Shown: positions 62,934 to 64,000 of the stretch, piece by piece
How positions within the stretch are numbered: position 1 is the first letter of the stretch
Layout of the letters: the number at the start of each line of letters is the position of its first letter
Assembly: GCF_029953285.1 (NCBI RefSeq)
Contig: NZ_JASAOI010000059.1
Coordinates: forward strand, 1 to 64,000
Direction: 5' to 3'
Length of the DNA stretch: 64,000 bases
From: Yinghuangia seranimata
GTDB lineage: Bacteria; Actinomycetota; Actinomycetes; Streptomycetales; Streptomycetaceae
Position numbers and translations under genes: made by a program
The notes under the pieces: model-generated
What the model was told of the DNA's origin: nothing
Database searches by the model: none
The model's input: only the letters and a program-made list of their open reading frames with translations

Positions 62934-63692
62934 ATGCTGAATCAGGTGGCTGACGGCGTCTGGGTCCGGCAGAGCGAGTGGGTCTGGAGCAACGCCGTCG
63001 TGGTGCGCGGGGAGAGCGGGCTGGTCCTGGTCGATCCCGGCATCGACGGATCCGATCTGAACGAGCTCGCCGATGACGTGGAGCGGCTCGGCATTCGGGT
63101 GGTCGCCGGGTTCTCCACGCATCCTCACTGGGACCACCTGCTGTGGCATTCCCGGTTCGGTGACGTGCCGCGCTACGCCACTTCCGCGTGCGCCAACCTC
63201 GCCGGCCAAGCCCGAAAGCAGGCGCAGGAGATGGCGGCGGACAGTGCGTCCGGCATCCCTCTCGACCTCATCGCGCTGGTCACCCCGCTGCCCGCTGACG
63301 GCGGGCCGGTGCCCGGCGAGATCATCGAGCACCAGGCGCACGCCGTCGGCCACGCGGCGGTCCTGCTCGCGGACCGCGGCGTGCTGCTCGCCGGCGACAT
63401 GCTCTCCGACGTCCTGATCCCGCTCTTCGACTTCCGCCAAGAGGGTCAGGTAGACACGTACGGAACCGCGCTCGACCGCCTGGGTGAAGCGGCCAGGCAC
63501 GTCGATGTCGTGGTCCCCGGCCACGGGGCTGTTGCCACAGGCCCCGAGGTGGCGGCCCGCTTTGCCGCCGATCGTGCGTACGTCGACGCGCTGCGGCGCG
63601 GGGAGGAACCGGCCGACGTGCGGCTGGCGCAGAACTGGCTCGCCGGGCCCCACGAAGCGAACGTGAAGCAGGCCGGATACTCACCCGGGTGA
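62934..63692 (+). CDS. metallo-beta-lactamase fold hydrolase
   Basis: 252 residues. The zinc-binding signature THPHWDH is at residues 62-68, followed by His in AVGHAAVLL, Asp in LLAGDMLSD and His in VVPGHGAV, so both metal sites look complete. No signal peptide, hence cytoplasmic. These enzymes hydrolyse thioesters, lactones or similar; the substrate is not evident. ATG 62934 gives the family start LNQVADGVWV. Single gene. Confidence 0.92.
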   Translation: MLNQVADGVWVRQSEWVWSNAVVVRGESGLVLVDPGIDGSDLNELADDVERLGIRVVAGFSTHPHWDHLLWHSRFGDVPRYATSACANLAGQARKQAQEMAADSASGIPLDLIALVTPLPADGGPVPGEIIEHQAHAVGHAAVLLADRGVLLAGDMLSDVLIPLFDFRQEGQVDTYGTALDRLGEAARHVDVVVPGHGAVATGPEVAARFAADRAYVDALRRGEEPADVRLAQNWLAGPHEANVKQAGYSPG

Positions 63693-63789
63693 CCTTCGGC
63701 GCTGCCCCCGCTCGTGGGCGCTGCGCCGTTCGGTCGGCCTGAGTCCGAGTCTCACGGGGCCTTCCGCCCCCGAGCCCTAGCGTGACCCC

Positions 63790-64000
63790 ATGACGAGGAA
63801 CATGCGGCGGCGCGCAGCCGTGGTGCTCTGTGTGGCAGCGGCCCTGATGGGACCGGGAAACCCGGCTGGTGCGTTCGCCGGGTCCTCCGCGGCCGGACGG
63901 TCGCCGCGGTCCCATGCCCTCGTCTACGTCGCCAACCTGCACTCCGACACGGTTTCGGTCGTGGACGCCGGCACCGGCAGGGTCGTGGACAGCGTTACCG
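63790..64000 (+). CDS. secreted YVTN-type beta-propeller protein, cut by the window end
   Basis: 70 codons are visible: signal peptide (MTRNMRRRAAVVLCVAAALM, cleavage near GAFA) and the first propeller repeat ALVYVANLHSDTVSVVDAGT with GRVVDSVT. The YVAN...VSVVD-x-x-T pattern defines YVTN/NHL-type propellers, usually surface or secreted binding proteins. A start four codons later is possible. The rest lies outside the window. Confidence 0.75.
   Translation, partial: MTRNMRRRAAVVLCVAAALMGPGNPAGAFAGSSAAGRSPRSHALVYVANLHSDTVSVVDAGTGRVVDSVT

Noticed and set aside
1..64000. CRISPR array, IS element with terminal repeats, tRNA or rRNA genes, riboswitch
   Set aside because: I looked for regular spacer-repeat arrays, transposase motifs and conserved RNA cores on both strands and found none I could support.

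Overview
The window is high-GC actinobacterial DNA. Nearly every coding frame has G or C at the third codon position, GTG starts are common behind GGAGG-type ribosome sites, and the families present (LAL and MmyB-type regulators, SpoIIE/anti-sigma phosphatase, DUF5937-, DUF5954- and DUF2252-like proteins, Cds1-like enzyme) are typical of Streptomyces and close relatives. I cannot name the species. There are no rRNA, tRNA or core housekeeping genes, while there are many regulators, paralogues and gene remnants, so this looks like accessory chromosome (arm-like) sequence; that is inference.

Layout. 1-8.7 kb: AraC regulator, HSL-type hydrolase with Cys in place of the nucleophile Ser, and two divergent giant LuxR (LAL) regulators, one interrupted by a one-base frameshift; then a VOC protein. 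8.7-11 kb: ABC-transporter remnant, Tat-exported alpha/beta hydrolase, winged-helix regulator. 11.1-15 kb: a complete xylose module, ROK repressor divergent from xylA-xylB with a palindromic operator in front of xylA. 15.2-18.5 kb: GAF/SpoIIE/HATPase phosphatase and an MmyB-type regulator. 18.9-27.1 kb: one 2761-residue secreted SpvB/VCBS/RHS protein with a low-GC C-terminal toxin-like tip, followed by a strong terminator and no immunity gene. 27.3-31.5 kb: second HSL hydrolase and three lineage-type hypothetical proteins. 31.8-35.3 kb: a module of two overlapping cupins with rubredoxin-like cysteine pairs, a divergent DUF4242-like protein and an MFS carrier that overlaps a flavoprotein remnant.

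35.7-40.2 kb: SMP-30 lactonase, YrdC-like protein, alpha/beta hydrolase with a Tyr where the catalytic His should be, polysaccharide deacetylase, PPOX protein. 40.4-43.7 kb: Cys-rich exported protein, Cds1-like PLP enzyme and MFS exporter, the last two overlapping by 4 bp. 43.7-51.1 kb: epoxide hydrolase, LysR, SCP/CAP secreted protein, DUF2252, MATE exporter, and remnants of an oxidoreductase and a GNAT enzyme. 51.1-57.3 kb: regulator/enzyme pairs: DUF5937-like regulator, WYL regulator with VOC, TetR with siderophore-interacting reductase (two operator copies), XRE-cupin regulator with epoxide hydrolase. 57.4-64 kb: degraded reading frame, PEBP and SnoaL-like genes sharing a 33-bp perfect palindrome, TIM-barrel protein divergent from TetR, Nudix, metallo-beta-lactamase, and the start of a YVTN beta-propeller protein.

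How it works together: the region is mostly small, self-contained regulator-plus-enzyme cassettes for catabolism (xylose, lactones, epoxides, amino-acid sulfur) and small-molecule detoxification or export. It also holds one very large secreted antagonism protein and several partly deleted operons. The strongest candidates for something undescribed are the tandem-cupin module near 32-35 kb, the RHS protein with its orphan toxin tip, and the 33-bp palindrome at 59.2 kb.
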